Below, piece by piece: positions 15,421-23,624 of a stretch of DNA of 31,903 bases. A program made the position numbers and the translations under genes. The DNA is from an uncultured Oscillospiraceae bacterium. GTDB taxonomy: Bacteria; Bacillota; Clostridia; Oscillospirales; Ruminococcaceae. The stretch lies in the NCBI GenBank assembly GCA_934539585.1, contig CAKTCT010000029.1, positions 1-31,903 of the forward strand, in the 5' to 3' direction. Every line of letters begins with the position of its first letter. The stretch's first letter is position 1. The notes beneath the pieces were generated by a model, which had not been told where the DNA came from, did no database searches, and saw only the letters and a list, made by a program, of their open reading frames with translations.

Positions 15421-17146
15421 GAGAATCCCCTCCAGTCTGGCTTTCGTAAAGCCTGCGGTAGGCCGGGACCGCCGCCATCAGCTCCTCGTGGGAGCCGACA
15501 ACGGTTTTCCCGTCCTCCATGTAGACGACCTGCTCCATCTCCGGGAAATGGTACAGCCGGTGGGAGATGAGAAACACCACCTTGTCCTTGGCGTAGTCCC
15601 GGAGATTGGCAAAGACCGCGTCCTCGGTTCTCCGGTCCAGGGCGGAGAAGGGGTCGTCCAGCACCAGCACCGGGCGGGGATGGGCCAGGGTTCTGGCCAA
15701 GGCCAGCCGCTGGGCCTGACCCCCGGAGAGCCTGGTTCCGCTGCTGCCGATGACGGTGTCCATGCCCTTTTCCATGGCGGAGACCTCGTCCTTCAGGTCC
15801 ACTGCGGCAAGATAGGGAAGGGCGTCTTCCGTACTGCCGCAGAGGACGTTATTCCGCACCGTATCGGCGCTGAGCTCCGGGTCGTGGCCCAGATAGCCCA
15901 CCGTCCCGGCGATCTCCCGGGGAGAGAGGGCGGAAAGCTCCCGGCCGCCGAACCGCACCGAGCCGCCGTAGGCCCCCCCGCAGAGGAAGACCCTGCACAG
16001 GGTGGATTTTCCGCAGGCCACCGGCCCGGTGACGCCGATGATGTCGCCGGGCCGGGCTGTCAGGGAGAGCCCTGAAAAGATCGGCTCCCCGCCGTAGCCA
16101 AAGGAGAGGTTTTCCAGGACCACGTCCCTGGGCTGGGGGAGTTCCAGGGGGTCCAGGGGCTCCGGCGATTTCATCAGGGGCTTGATCCGCTTCCAGGAGA
16201 CCTGGGCCTTCTGCACGGAGTTAAAGAGCTTTGCCACCTTGGAGGATTTTACCGTCAGCTTGGTAAAGCAGGAAAGAAATGTGGTGAACGCCGCGATGTC
16301 CCAGGCGCTCCACCCGGTCCCCAGGACGTTTTTCGCCCCCAGCCACAGGATAAACAGCACTCCCGCTCCCGACGCCGCCAGATACAGAGGAGGCAGTGCC
16401 GACTGCCACACGTTGGAGCGCACGGCGGCTTTTTCATAGCGGTTCAGCGTCTCCTCGTAGCCCGCCGCCCGGGTGTCCTCGCAGCCGTAAATGCGGTAGG
16501 TCACGGCGTTTTCCGCCCGGTCCAGGGTGGCGGCGCTTAAAGCTCCCGCCGCCTTTTTATAGGCCGCCCCCGCCCGCTGGACGGGCTTTTTCATCCCCGC
16601 CGCGCAGAAGTAGGAAATGGGGGTGAACAGCAGGCTGAGCAGTGCCAGCCGCCAGTCGTAGATGAGGAGCATCACGGCATAGCTGACCATCACCACGCCG
16701 GTGTCAAAGACCTCGGTGGTGAATTTCCGCATCCCCTCCACGCAGTCGTCTACATCGGAGATGGCCTTGGTCATCAGCTCGCCTGCCCCCTCTTTTTCCA
16801 AAGAGGCCCGGCTCCGGCGGACCAGGTTGGCGTAGAGGATTCCTTTCATCCGGCGGTTGATGTTGTTGGCAAAGCGCCGGACGTAGAACCGCTTGATAAA
16901 GCGCGCCCCCTGGACCACCAGGGTGACGGCCAGATAGGCCAGCACCAGCACCGCCATGGCTCCGGCGGTTTTGCTCCCGCCGAGAATGTCGGCCAGGCAC
17001 TGGGCCATCCGTCCCTCGAACCAGGGCGACGCCAGGAGCCCCACATTGTAGAGCAGTCCGGACAGGGTCACAAAGGTCAGAGACAGCCACTCCGTCTTGA
17101 AATAGGACCCCACCCGGTCCGGGCAAAAGGATTTTTCAGGCTTCAT
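15404..17146 (-). CDS. ABC exporter half-transporter, subunit with degenerate catalytic site
   Basis: This 580-residue protein has six membrane helices (about residues 20-310) and an ATP-binding domain with Walker A GPVACGKST (about 374), a standard LSGGQ signature (about 472) and Walker B LVLDDPFSALD (about 494). The residue after Walker B is Asp rather than the catalytic Glu, so this is the degenerate-site partner in a heterodimeric exporter. It would act at the membrane with the protein encoded directly downstream. ATG 17146 overlaps the end of the MarR gene by 11 bases and follows AAGGAGG; an open frame continues to 17239 inside the MarR gene but lacks a site. The MarR repressor next door probably controls both subunits in response to the exported compound. 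Confidence 0.88.
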   Translation of the reverse strand: MKPEKSFCPDRVGSYFKTEWLSLTFVTLSGLLYNVGLLASPWFEGRMAQCLADILGGSKTAGAMAVLVLAYLAVTLVVQGARFIKRFYVRRFANNINRRMKGILYANLVRRSRASLEKEGAGELMTKAISDVDDCVEGMRKFTTEVFDTGVVMVSYAVMLLIYDWRLALLSLLFTPISYFCAAGMKKPVQRAGAAYKKAAGALSAATLDRAENAVTYRIYGCEDTRAAGYEETLNRYEKAAVRSNVWQSALPPLYLAASGAGVLFILWLGAKNVLGTGWSAWDIAAFTTFLSCFTKLTVKSSKVAKLFNSVQKAQVSWKRIKPLMKSPEPLDPLELPQPRDVVLENLSFGYGGEPIFSGLSLTARPGDIIGVTGPVACGKSTLCRVFLCGGAYGGSVRFGGRELSALSPREIAGTVGYLGHDPELSADTVRNNVLCGSTEDALPYLAAVDLKDEVSAMEKGMDTVIGSSGTRLSGGQAQRLALARTLAHPRPVLVLDDPFSALDRRTEDAVFANLRDYAKDKVVFLISHRLYHFPEMEQVVYMEDGKTVVGSHEELMAAVPAYRRLYESQTGGDSHEDQE

Positions 17147-17609
17147 CGGACGCCGCCTCCTTTTTGCGGATAAAGTGGGGGAATCCCCCGCGGCTTTCGG
17201 CCTTGGACGCGGTATAGAGCTTGTCCAGCAGCGTCCCAAAGGTTGCCGCTTCCTCCTCGGTCAGCGTGGAGGTCAGGTATTCGTAAAAGGCCGCTTCGAT
17301 CTCCGTTTTGGAGGATTTCATGGCCTCCGCCTTTTCCGTGGGGTAGAGGAGCTGGCTCCGGCGGTCGCCGGGGTCGTCTTTCCGGACCAGAAACCCCTTG
17401 GCTTCCAGGTTTTTCGTCCGCCGGGCAATGGCGGCTTTGTCGGTGTGGAGAAGTTCCGCCAGCCTTGCCTGGGTGCAGCCGGGATTGTGCCGCAGGGCGT
17501 GGATCAGGTCGATCTCCGCTGTGCCCACGCCCTCCTCCCGTAAGGAGAGGAGCACCAGCTTTTCCGCCTCCCGGGCGATTTTCGTGATTTTCCGTTCCGT
17601 AATATCCAT
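17136..17609 (-). CDS. MarR-family transcriptional repressor of the ABC exporter
   Basis: This 157-residue protein has the MarR winged helix-turn-helix: a recognition region (CTQARLAELLHTDKAAIARR), then a wing with DPGDRRSQ, the conserved D-x-R-D/S-type motif. Long helices on either side form the dimer interface. It is the first gene of a coupled operon with the two exporter halves, and its start codon is 16 bases from a double palindrome that overlaps the promoter -10, so it very likely represses its own operon and releases DNA when it binds a toxic ligand. ATG 17609 has TGGAGG seven bases upstream; an earlier start at 17654 would place the operator inside the coding region. Confidence 0.88.
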   Translation of the reverse strand: MDITERKITKIAREAEKLVLLSLREEGVGTAEIDLIHALRHNPGCTQARLAELLHTDKAAIARRTKNLEAKGFLVRKDDPGDRRSQLLYPTEKAEAMKSSKTEIEAAFYEYLTSTLTEEEAATFGTLLDKLYTASKAESRGGFPHFIRKKEAASDEA

Positions 17610-17624
17610 AGGTTCGCCTCCAGG

Positions 17625-17658
17625 ATAGTTGTAGCTACATCGTTGTACCTGCAACTAT
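17625..17658. promoter_or_regulatory. MarR operator: double palindrome
   Basis: A 34-base inverted repeat begins ATAGTTGTAGCTAC (17625-17638) and ends GTACCTGCAACTAT (17645-17658); the arms match at 12 of 14 positions. Each half also contains a small palindrome of the form TTGTA-N2-TRCAA. Two adjacent MarR dimers could bind. It overlaps the -10 element and the transcription start of the marR operon. Confidence 0.75.
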
Positions 17659-17684
17659 TATAATCCGAATCTTCCGTTTGTCAA
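17657..17684 (-). promoter_or_regulatory. Consensus sigma-A promoter of the marR-ABC exporter operon
   Basis: On the minus strand a perfect TTGACA (17679-17684) is separated by 16 bases from a perfect TATAAT (17657-17662). A strong promoter blocked by an operator is what one expects for a repressed export operon. Confidence 0.8.
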
Positions 17685-17735
17685 GAGGGTGGCCGGCACA
17701 TTTTGGAAAAATCCCGGTCCCGCGGCCCCCGGCGA

Positions 17736-17764
17736 TTGCAAATCCGCCGGTTTTGTGCTATGAT
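17736..17764 (+). promoter_or_regulatory. Promoter of the coiled-coil protein gene and sbcDC
   Basis: TTGCAA (17736-17741), 17 bases, then TATGAT (17759-17764) preceded by TGC (extended -10). The same TTGCAA-17-TATGAT arrangement occurs before rpsT. Confidence 0.6.
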
Positions 17765-17804
17765 AAAGGAAAGATTCCCGCCGGGAAGGAACGGAGGTCC
17801 CCCT

Positions 17805-18272
17805 ATGACGGACAAAGAGCTGAAGCATCTGAGCCGAATGGAGCTCATCGACATCATCTACACGCTGCAAAAGCAAAACGAGCAGGCCCAGGCCCTTCTC
17901 CAGAAAACCCAGGCCAAGCTGGAGGAACGGACCCTGAAAATCAACGAGGCCGGCTCCATCGCCGAGGCGGCGGTGAAGCTGAACGGCGTTTTCGAGTCCG
18001 CCCAGGCTGCGGCGGACCAGTATCTGGAATCGGTCCAGGCCGCCAACCAGAGCGTAGACGCCCGGCTGGCCGACGCCGAGGCCCAGAAAGCCGCCATCCT
18101 CCAGGCCGCCGAGCGCCAGGCCGCCGAGATCGTCCGCGTCGCCCAGGAGCAGGCCCATTCCATTACGGAGCAGGCAGAAAAGGAGTCCGGCGAACAGTGG
18201 GACGCCTTTCAGCGCAAGGCGGAGGAGTTCCTGTCCGCCCACAAGGAACTGAGCAGCTTCATCCAAAAGTGA
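17805..18272 (+). CDS. Small coiled-coil protein of unknown function
   Basis: This 155-residue protein has no signal peptide or membrane helix. It begins with a short segment (LSRMELIDIIYTLQKQ), followed by long helical stretches rich in Ala, Glu, Gln and Arg with heptad-like spacing, so it is probably a soluble coiled-coil. It resembles DivIVA-like or stalk-type helical proteins in composition, but I recognise no specific family. It is the first gene before sbcD and sbcC, 56 bases upstream of sbcD, with a hairpin between. ATG 17805 has GGAGG seven bases upstream. Confidence 0.75.
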   Translation: MTDKELKHLSRMELIDIIYTLQKQNEQAQALLQKTQAKLEERTLKINEAGSIAEAAVKLNGVFESAQAAADQYLESVQAANQSVDARLADAEAQKAAILQAAERQAAEIVRVAQEQAHSITEQAEKESGEQWDAFQRKAEEFLSAHKELSSFIQK

Positions 18273-18277
18273 CCCCG

Positions 18278-18300
18278 GGCCGCTGCCGCTGGCAGCGGCC
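18278..18300 (+). terminator. Hairpin between the coiled-coil gene and sbcD
   Basis: GGCCGCTGCC (18278-18287) pairs perfectly with GGCAGCGGCC (18291-18300) around a GCT loop. No U-run follows, so it is more likely an attenuator or mRNA-stability element than a full terminator. No separate promoter is obvious before sbcD, so some read-through is expected. Confidence 0.5.
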
Positions 18301-18328
18301 TGCGACTTTCTGAAAGGGAGGCGGCGCT

Positions 18329-19465
18329 ATGCGCTTTCTGCATCTTTCCGACCTGCATCTGGGCAAACGCTTGAACGAGTTTTCCCTCCTGGAGGACCAG
18401 GCGTTTATCCTGGATCAGATTCTTTCCATCGCCCGGGACCGGCAGGTGGACGGCGTCCTCATCGCCGGAGACGTCTACGACAAATCGGTCCCCTCCGGGG
18501 AGGCCGTGGAGCTTTTTGACAGCTTCCTCACCGGGCTGGCGGCTTTGGGAACGGAAGTTTTCGTCATCAGCGGCAACCACGATTCCGCCCAGCGGATGGC
18601 CTTCGGCTCCCGGCTCCTGGACCGGTGCCGGATCCACCTTTCCCCGGTGTTCGACGGGGAGGTCCGCCCCACCGTCCTCACGGACCAATACGGGGAGGCG
18701 GCCGTCTGGCTCCTGCCCTTTCTGAAGCCCGCCGCGGCCCGGCAGCTCTGGCCGGAAGCGGAGATCGAGACCTACACCGACGCCGTCCGGGCGGCAGTGG
18801 CTGCCATGGAGGTGGACCCCTCCCGCCGGAACGTCCTCCTTTCCCACCAGTTCGTCACCGGAGCCGCCCGGTGCGAGTCGGAGGAAATCTCCGTGGGCGG
18901 CGTGGACAACGTGGACGCCGGGGTCTTCGCCCCCTTTGACTACGTGGCTCTGGGCCATATCCACAGCCCCCAGTGGGTGGGCCGGGAGACGGTGCGCTAC
19001 TGCGGCACTCCCTTGAAATACTCCTTCTCCGAGGCCCGGCAGCAGAAGTCCGTCACCTTGGTCGCGCTGGAGGAAAAGGGCCGGGTGGACATCGAGACGG
19101 TCCCCCTGACCCCTCTCCGGGACCTCCGGGAGCTTCGGGGGACCTACATGGAGCTCACCGCCAGGAGCTATTACGAGGACCAGAGCCGGGAGGACTACCT
19201 CCACATCACCCTCACTGACGAGGAGGACGTCCTGAACGCCATAGCCCGGCTCCGGGCCGTCTACCCCAACCTCATGCGCCTGGACTACGACAACCGCCGC
19301 ACCCGGGAGACCCGCTCCCTGGACGCAGGCGGGGACATGGAGGAGCGCTCTCCCATGGAGCTGCTGGAGGAATTCTACACGCTGCAGAACAATCAGCCCA
19401 TGACCCCGGAACAGAAGCGCTTCGCCGCCGGGCTCATGGAGAACGTCTGGGAGGGATCGGAATGA
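18329..19465 (+). CDS. sbcD: Nuclease SbcCD subunit D (Mre11-like)
   Basis: This 378-residue protein carries the metallophosphoesterase motifs of Mre11/SbcD: SDLHLGK (D-x-H) at residues 7-13, GDVYD, SGNHDS, and later HQFVTG and LGHIHSPQ. These bind two metal ions, probably Mn2+, for 3'-5' exonuclease and hairpin endonuclease activity in the cytoplasm. It acts with SbcC on DNA ends, palindromes and stalled forks. ATG 18329 follows GAAAGGGAGG. Its stop codon overlaps the sbcC start (ATGA), so the two subunits are translationally coupled. Confidence 0.95.
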   Translation: MRFLHLSDLHLGKRLNEFSLLEDQAFILDQILSIARDRQVDGVLIAGDVYDKSVPSGEAVELFDSFLTGLAALGTEVFVISGNHDSAQRMAFGSRLLDRCRIHLSPVFDGEVRPTVLTDQYGEAAVWLLPFLKPAAARQLWPEAEIETYTDAVRAAVAAMEVDPSRRNVLLSHQFVTGAARCESEEISVGGVDNVDAGVFAPFDYVALGHIHSPQWVGRETVRYCGTPLKYSFSEARQQKSVTLVALEEKGRVDIETVPLTPLRDLRELRGTYMELTARSYYEDQSREDYLHITLTDEEDVLNAIARLRAVYPNLMRLDYDNRRTRETRSLDAGGDMEERSPMELLEEFYTLQNNQPMTPEQKRFAAGLMENVWEGSE

Positions 19466-22221
19466 GACCGTTAAAGCTGACCATTTCCGCCTTCGGCCCC
19501 TACGCCGGCCGGACGGAGATTCCCCTGGAGCAGCTGGGGGACCGGGGCCTTTACCTGATCACCGGAGACACCGGCGCGGGGAAAACCACCCTCTTTGACG
19601 CCATCGCCTTCGCCCTCTACGGCGAGCCCAGCGGCGCCAGCCGGGAGCCCTCCATGCTCCGGAGCAAGTACGCCGACCCCGGCACTCCCACCTTTGTGGA
19701 GATGGAATTCCTCTGCCGGGACCAGCGCTACACCGTCCGCCGGAACCCGGAGTATCAGCGCCCCCGGGGCCGGGGAGAGGGCTTCACCGTCCAGAAGGCC
19801 GACGCCTCCCTGACCTTCCCCGACGGCCGCCCTCCCGTAACTAAATCCCGGGACGTGACCCAGGCCATCCGGGACCTCATCGGCCTGGACCGGAACCAGT
19901 TCTGCCAGATCGCCATGATCGCCCAGGGGGACTTCCAGCGGCTCCTTCTGGCCAAAACCGAGGACCGCAGCAAGATTTTCCGGGAGCTTTTCAGCACCCG
20001 GCTCTACCAGGCCTTTGAGGACCGGGTCCGGGCGGAGACCGCCGCCCTGAAGCAGCAGGCCCAGGAGGCCCGGCGCAGCGTGGAGCAGTACCTCCGGGGC
20101 GCGTCCTGGGAGGACGGCCCCCTTGGAGAGGAGCTCCGGCGGCTCCAGGAGGGGGACGCTCCGGCGGAGGAGGGCGCGGCCCTTCTGGACCGGCTCCTGG
20201 CCGAGGATACCGCCGCCCTGGACCGGCTCCGGAAGGAACTTTCCGCCGCGGAGACCCGGCTGGAGACCGTCAGCCGCCTTCTGGGCCAGGCGGAGGCCCG
20301 GGTCAAGGCCCGGGAGGAATCCGCCCGGCTCCGGGCCCTTCTGGCGGAGCGGGAGCCCCGGCTGGAAGCCCTCCGCCGGGACTGGGAGGACGTTCAATCC
20401 CGGGACCCGGAGCGGGACGCCCTGGCCGTGCAGATCGCCACGGAGACCCAGGGCCTGGACGCCTACGACCGCCGGGACGCCCTTTTGCAGCAGAAAACCG
20501 CCCTGGAACAGTCCGTCTCCGCCCAAAAAGAGGCCCTTGCCCGGCTCCGGGCCCAGCTGGAGGACCGGACCCGCCGCCTGGAAAACGGCAAGGCCCAGCT
20601 TTCCGCCCTGGCGGACACCGAGACCCGCATCGCCCGGCTGGAGGCCCGGAAGACCCAGCTTTCCGGGGAGCAGCAGGCCCTTTCCGCCCTCCTTTCCGCC
20701 CTGGACGCCGCCGCGAAGCTCTCCGCCCGGCAGCAGGCTGACGCCCGGCGGTATCAGGCGGCGGCGGACCAGAGCCAGCAGCTGCACCTCGCCCTGCTTC
20801 GGACGGAGCGGGCCTTCTATGACGGCCAGGCCGGCCTTCTGGCGGCGGAGCTCCGGGATGGGGAGCCTTGCCCGGTCTGCGGCTCCCGGGAGCATCCCGC
20901 CCCGGCCATTCCGGCGGGGACCCCGCCCACCAAGGCGGAGCTGGACGCCTGCCGTGCCCAGGCCGACGCCGCCCAGGAGCTGGCCGCCCGGCTCAGCGCC
21001 GAAGCCGGAGCCTCCCGGGGCAAGGCGGAGACCGCCGCCCAGACCGCTTCCCAGCAGGCGGAGCAGCTCTTTGGGGCCCCTTCGGCCGAAAAGGCGGGTC
21101 CCGCCGTCCGGGAGCGTCAGCAGGCCCTTTCCGCCGCCCAGACGGAGACGGAGGACCAGCTGATCCAGGCCCGGAAGGACCTGGTCCAGAAGCAGAAGCT
21201 CCAAAAGGCCATCCCCGAGGAAGAGGCCCGCCACGCCGCCTGGTCCCGGCAGATTCAGGAAGGGGAGGGCCAGCTCCTTTCCGCCGCCGCCCGGGCCGAG
21301 AGCCTGGACCGTCAGCTTGCGGAGCAGACCCTCCCCCTGGAAAACAAGGCCGCCGCCCAGGCCCATATCCGCCAGCTCCAAACCCAAAAAGCCGCCCTGG
21401 ATCAGCGCCGGACCGCCGCCCAGACCGCCCTGGAAGCCTGCGCCAAATCCGTGGAGGAGGCCCGGGCCGGCATCGCCGCCCTGGAAAAGCAGCTCTCCGG
21501 CGGGGAGGACCTTCCCCGGGAAGCCCTTTTGGCGGAGCGGAGCGCCCTTCTCACCGCCAAGGAGACCGGCCGCAAGGCCCTGGAGCGGCTGCAAGTCCGT
21601 CTCAGCGCCAACCGCGCCGCCAAAAGCGGCCTGGAACGGAGCGGGGCGGAGCTGACGGCTCTGGAAGCCCGCTGGGGCTGGATGAGCGCCCTGGCCGACA
21701 CCGTCGGAGGGCGGATTCCCGGCAAGGATCGGGTCCGGCTGGAAACCTACATCCAGACCACCTATTTCGACCGCATCACCGCCCGGGCCAACGTCCGTCT
21801 TCTGGAAATGACCGGCGGCCAGTACGAGCTCAAGCGCCGCCGGGAGGCCGAGAACCGCCAGAGCCAAAGCGGCCTGGAGCTGGACGTCATCGACCACTAC
21901 AACGGCACCGAGCGCAGCGTCAAGACCCTTTCCGGCGGCGAGTCCTTCCAGGCGTCCCTGGCCCTGGCCCTGGGCCTGGCCGACGAGGTCCAGTCCGCGG
22001 CAGGCGGCGTCCGGCTGGACGCCATGTTCGTGGACGAGGGCTTCGGCTCCCTGGACGAGGACGCGCTGAACCAGGCTGTCAGCGCCCTCAGCGGCCTGGC
22101 CGAGAGCCGCCGCCTGGTGGGGATCATCTCCCATGTGGCGGAGTTGAAATCCCGCATCCAGCGCCAGGTGGTGGTGACAAAGGACCGCACCGGCGGCAGC
22201 CGGGTGTCCATTGAGGTGTGA
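19462..22221 (+). CDS. sbcC: Nuclease SbcCD subunit C (Rad50-like ATPase)
   Basis: This 919-residue SMC-like protein has an N-terminal Walker A (GDTGAGKTT, residues 35-43), long coiled-coil arms rich in Ala, Glu, Gln and Arg, a central zinc hook (C-P-V-C, Cys470 and Cys473, where two molecules join), and at the C-terminus the ABC signature LSGGESFQ followed by Walker B (FVDEGFGSLD). ATP binding would bring the heads together over the SbcD nuclease to process DNA ends and hairpins. The length is a little below that of E. coli SbcC, as is common in Firmicutes. The very GC-rich coiled-coil region opens a long antisense frame, which I do not regard as a gene. Confidence 0.95.
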   Translation: MRPLKLTISAFGPYAGRTEIPLEQLGDRGLYLITGDTGAGKTTLFDAIAFALYGEPSGASREPSMLRSKYADPGTPTFVEMEFLCRDQRYTVRRNPEYQRPRGRGEGFTVQKADASLTFPDGRPPVTKSRDVTQAIRDLIGLDRNQFCQIAMIAQGDFQRLLLAKTEDRSKIFRELFSTRLYQAFEDRVRAETAALKQQAQEARRSVEQYLRGASWEDGPLGEELRRLQEGDAPAEEGAALLDRLLAEDTAALDRLRKELSAAETRLETVSRLLGQAEARVKAREESARLRALLAEREPRLEALRRDWEDVQSRDPERDALAVQIATETQGLDAYDRRDALLQQKTALEQSVSAQKEALARLRAQLEDRTRRLENGKAQLSALADTETRIARLEARKTQLSGEQQALSALLSALDAAAKLSARQQADARRYQAAADQSQQLHLALLRTERAFYDGQAGLLAAELRDGEPCPVCGSREHPAPAIPAGTPPTKAELDACRAQADAAQELAARLSAEAGASRGKAETAAQTASQQAEQLFGAPSAEKAGPAVRERQQALSAAQTETEDQLIQARKDLVQKQKLQKAIPEEEARHAAWSRQIQEGEGQLLSAAARAESLDRQLAEQTLPLENKAAAQAHIRQLQTQKAALDQRRTAAQTALEACAKSVEEARAGIAALEKQLSGGEDLPREALLAERSALLTAKETGRKALERLQVRLSANRAAKSGLERSGAELTALEARWGWMSALADTVGGRIPGKDRVRLETYIQTTYFDRITARANVRLLEMTGGQYELKRRREAENRQSQSGLELDVIDHYNGTERSVKTLSGGESFQASLALALGLADEVQSAAGGVRLDAMFVDEGFGSLDEDALNQAVSALSGLAESRRLVGIISHVAELKSRIQRQVVVTKDRTGGSRVSIEV

Positions 22222-22274
22222 TTCCGGAGTTTCTGCGGCCAGCCGTGTCCATGCCGCCGGGAACCGGCGGCAGA

Positions 22275-22310
22275 AAATCCCGGCAGGAGGGCCCCCCTCT
22301 GCCGGGATTT
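22275..22310. terminator. Terminator between convergent sbcC and mscS
   Basis: AAATCCCGGCAG (22275-22286) pairs perfectly with CTGCCGGGATTT (22299-22310), a 12-bp stem. The T-rich sequence following on the plus strand (TTTCCGTTATTTC) favours termination of sbcC; the A/T ends allow some action on the minus strand as well. Confidence 0.75.
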
Positions 22311-22313
22311 CCG

Positions 22314-23375
22314 TTATTTCTCTGACTTGGTGAGCACCACCTGGGTGGGGAAGGCGATCTCCACCCCCATGCCGTCCAGCAGCTCCCGGATCTCGAAGTT
22401 GACGGCCTCCTTGAGCCGCATGTAGTCGGCCCAGGTGGTCCGGATGGCGTAGTAGTAGACCTCCAGGTTCAGGCTGTAATCCCCGAAGGCGTCGAACGTG
22501 ACCAGCACGGAGCTCTGCTCCACGTCCTCCGGATGCCGGGCCAGCAGCTCCCGGATGCCCTCCACGGCGGCCCGGAGCTTTTCCGTAGGCGTATCGTAGG
22601 TGACGCCCAGAACGAAATGGACCCGCCGCTTGGACATCCGGGACCAGTTGATGATGGAGGTGTTGGCCAGGGTGGCGTTGGGGATCACCACCTCCGCGTC
22701 CTTGAAGGTCCGGATCCGGGTGGTCCGAAGGGTGACGTCGGTGACGATGCCCTCCATTTCCGGGGTCTGGATCCAGTCCCCGGCGGAAAAGGGCTTGTCC
22801 GCCAGGATCACCAGCCCGCCGAACAGGTTGCTGGCGGAATCCTTGGCCGCCAGGGAGAAGGTCAGCCCCGCCAGCCCCAGGCTGGTGATCATCCCGGTGA
22901 TGTCGTAGCCGGTCTCGCTGATGACGATGATCCCCGCCAGAATCACCAGCACCCCCTGGAGGATGCGGGCGGTGAAGTTCACCAGGGTCCGGTCCAGCTC
23001 CGAATGGCTGCCCCGGAGAGCGGCCACCACCGGTCCGGCGGCGTTGACCAGCCCCCAGGTCACGGCGATGATGATGCTGATCCGGAAAAATCCCCGGAAC
23101 AGCGGCAGCGCCCCTTCCAGAACCGGGAACCCCCGGATCAGCTGCCGCGCCGCCAGATAGACCCCGGCGCAGACCAGCAGAGCACTCAGCGGCTTCTCAA
23201 AGCCGTCGGCCACCTCCCGCGCCGCCGGAAACCGCCGGAGACACCGGTGAAGAATCCGGGCCAAAAGCCGGACCGCCGGCTTCCGCAGCAGCAAAAAGAC
23301 CAGGAAATACCCCAACGCCAGCCCCACCGTGATCAGATGGGGCAGGACCTCCGTAAATTTTTCCGCCGTATTCAT
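22314..23375 (-). CDS. Small-conductance mechanosensitive channel, MscS family
   Basis: This 353-residue membrane protein has four or five helices in its first half, then the MscS pore and beta domain: GLAGLTFSLAAKDSASNLFGG, the conserved Gly/Ala-rich pore helix, followed by GDWIQ and EGIVTDVTLRTTRIRTFKDAEVVIPN. It would form a heptameric channel that opens under osmotic downshock to release solutes. ATG 23375 follows AGGAGGG; an open frame continues far upstream to 24398 but only through the AraC gene. It ends next to sbcC in a shared terminator. There is no sign of a ligand-binding extension, so it is a plain MscS/YnaI-like protein. Confidence 0.92.
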   Translation of the reverse strand: MNTAEKFTEVLPHLITVGLALGYFLVFLLLRKPAVRLLARILHRCLRRFPAAREVADGFEKPLSALLVCAGVYLAARQLIRGFPVLEGALPLFRGFFRISIIIAVTWGLVNAAGPVVAALRGSHSELDRTLVNFTARILQGVLVILAGIIVISETGYDITGMITSLGLAGLTFSLAAKDSASNLFGGLVILADKPFSAGDWIQTPEMEGIVTDVTLRTTRIRTFKDAEVVIPNATLANTSIINWSRMSKRRVHFVLGVTYDTPTEKLRAAVEGIRELLARHPEDVEQSSVLVTFDAFGDYSLNLEVYYYAIRTTWADYMRLKEAVNFEIRELLDGMGVEIAFPTQVVLTKSEK

Positions 23376-23465
23376 GGCAGACCCTCCTTTTGATAGAATC
23401 GAAAAAACCGGGAATACTCTTTTCAGCGCCGGCAGCACCGCCGGACGCCGAAAGGAGCGCTTTTT

Positions 23466-23624
23466 ATGCAGGAAACCAAGAAAAAACGCCGGGTCTCCCG
23501 GCCCAACGGCGCAGTCACCGCCATGTTCCACCCCCACCCCAGCAAGACGGACCCCCAGGGCAGCTGGACCGGCCTGCCTGCGGACCCCGATGAGATTCCG
23601 GTCCAGGACGCCGACGACCTTTAA
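23466..23624 (+). CDS. 52-residue conserved-looking small protein
   Basis: This short gene encodes 52 residues: a basic start (MQETKKKRRVSR), a middle with FHPHPSKTDPQGSWTG and an acidic end (DEIPVQDADDL). There is no signal peptide or membrane helix. Support for a real gene is AAAGGAG at a normal distance before ATG 23466, a clean basic-to-acidic protein with Pro and Gly turns, and a GSWTG-PxDPDE-PVQDADDL tail that I believe recurs in small clostridial proteins, although I cannot name a family. Its TAA stop (23622-23624) overlaps the stop of the AraC gene coming from the other strand. Confidence 0.65.
   Translation: MQETKKKRRVSRPNGAVTAMFHPHPSKTDPQGSWTGLPADPDEIPVQDADDL

Noticed and set aside
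19471..22134. Long open frame antisense to sbcC (887 codons)
   Set aside because: It mirrors the very GC-rich codon use of sbcC, has no ribosome-binding site at its start, and its translation is Gly/Leu-rich without any motif.
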